Part shown: positions 32,768 to 32,847 of the stretch, in pieces
How positions within the stretch are numbered: position 1 is the first letter of the stretch
Layout: each line of letters opens with the position of its first letter
Origin: Schoenoplectus triqueter
Taxonomy: Eukaryota > Streptophyta > Magnoliopsida > Poales > Cyperaceae
DNA: 32,847 nt
Reading direction: 5' to 3'
Assembly (NCBI GenBank): GCA_964058805.1
Contig: CAXKVV010001504.1
Location: 1 to 32,847 of the forward strand
Notes under the pieces: generated by a model
The model's input: only the letters and a program-made list of their open reading frames with translations
What the model was told of the DNA's origin: nothing
Database searches by the model: none
Made by a program: the position numbers and the translations under genes

Positions 32768-32847
32768 CAACAATTATTACAGTCATTTTTCCCCTGAAAA
32801 TAAATATAATCTAAAAAGAATTTTATTGCCAGGCTATATAACATTTT

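Noticed and set aside
1..32847. CRISPR arrays, bacterial operons and tRNA or rRNA genes
   Set aside because: None seen. The window is plant nuclear DNA, and the direct repeats present are tandem duplications or transposon parts.

Overview
This window is plant nuclear DNA, from an angiosperm whose lineage I cannot fix. The support is spliced genes with canonical GT-AG introns, a canonical plant histone H2A, an Xa21-type receptor kinase, a plant-only DUF1218 membrane protein and many AT-rich fold-back (MITE-like) elements in a strongly AT-rich background.

Layout, left to right. (1) 1-1340: the 5' end of a minus-strand gene that leaves the window. Its N-terminus resembles GRAS (scarecrow-like) proteins and it has an intron in its leader. 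(2) 1350-5640: AT-rich DNA with hAT-like non-autonomous elements and fold-back repeats. One of these, at 1358-1820, has a near-perfect 8-bp target duplication. (3) 5640-6440: an isolated GC-rich island with three ACGT/G-box-type sites and a CE3-like box, which looks like an ABA-type promoter with no obvious gene attached. (4) 6441-16760: mostly repeats, but it holds a set of short plus-strand exons (11021-11153, 14184-14226, 15087-15126, 15922-16008, 16157-16223) that join in one reading frame through good splice sites. I do not recognise the protein. (5) 17332-18420: a two-exon histone H2A gene on the minus strand with TATA, CCAAT, E2F-like and G-box motifs. (6) 20396-24172: an LRR receptor-like kinase pseudogene with two nonsense codons and two frameshifts, all in the LRR part. 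The membrane and kinase parts and the family intron remain intact. (7) 25830-26900: a probable degraded Copia-type LTR, rich in an AACGTTATAACGTT-like motif. (8) 27295-28500: a three-exon DUF1218 gene on the minus strand. (9) 28600-32847: several fold-back elements embedded in TA microsatellites.

The genes do not form a pathway; this is an ordinary gene-poor plant segment. The least expected items are the unrecognised multi-exon gene with a possible alternative stop-containing exon, the promoter-like GC island, and the pairing of one fold-back family with other fold-backs across TA repeats. All three copies of that family sit beside another fold-back.
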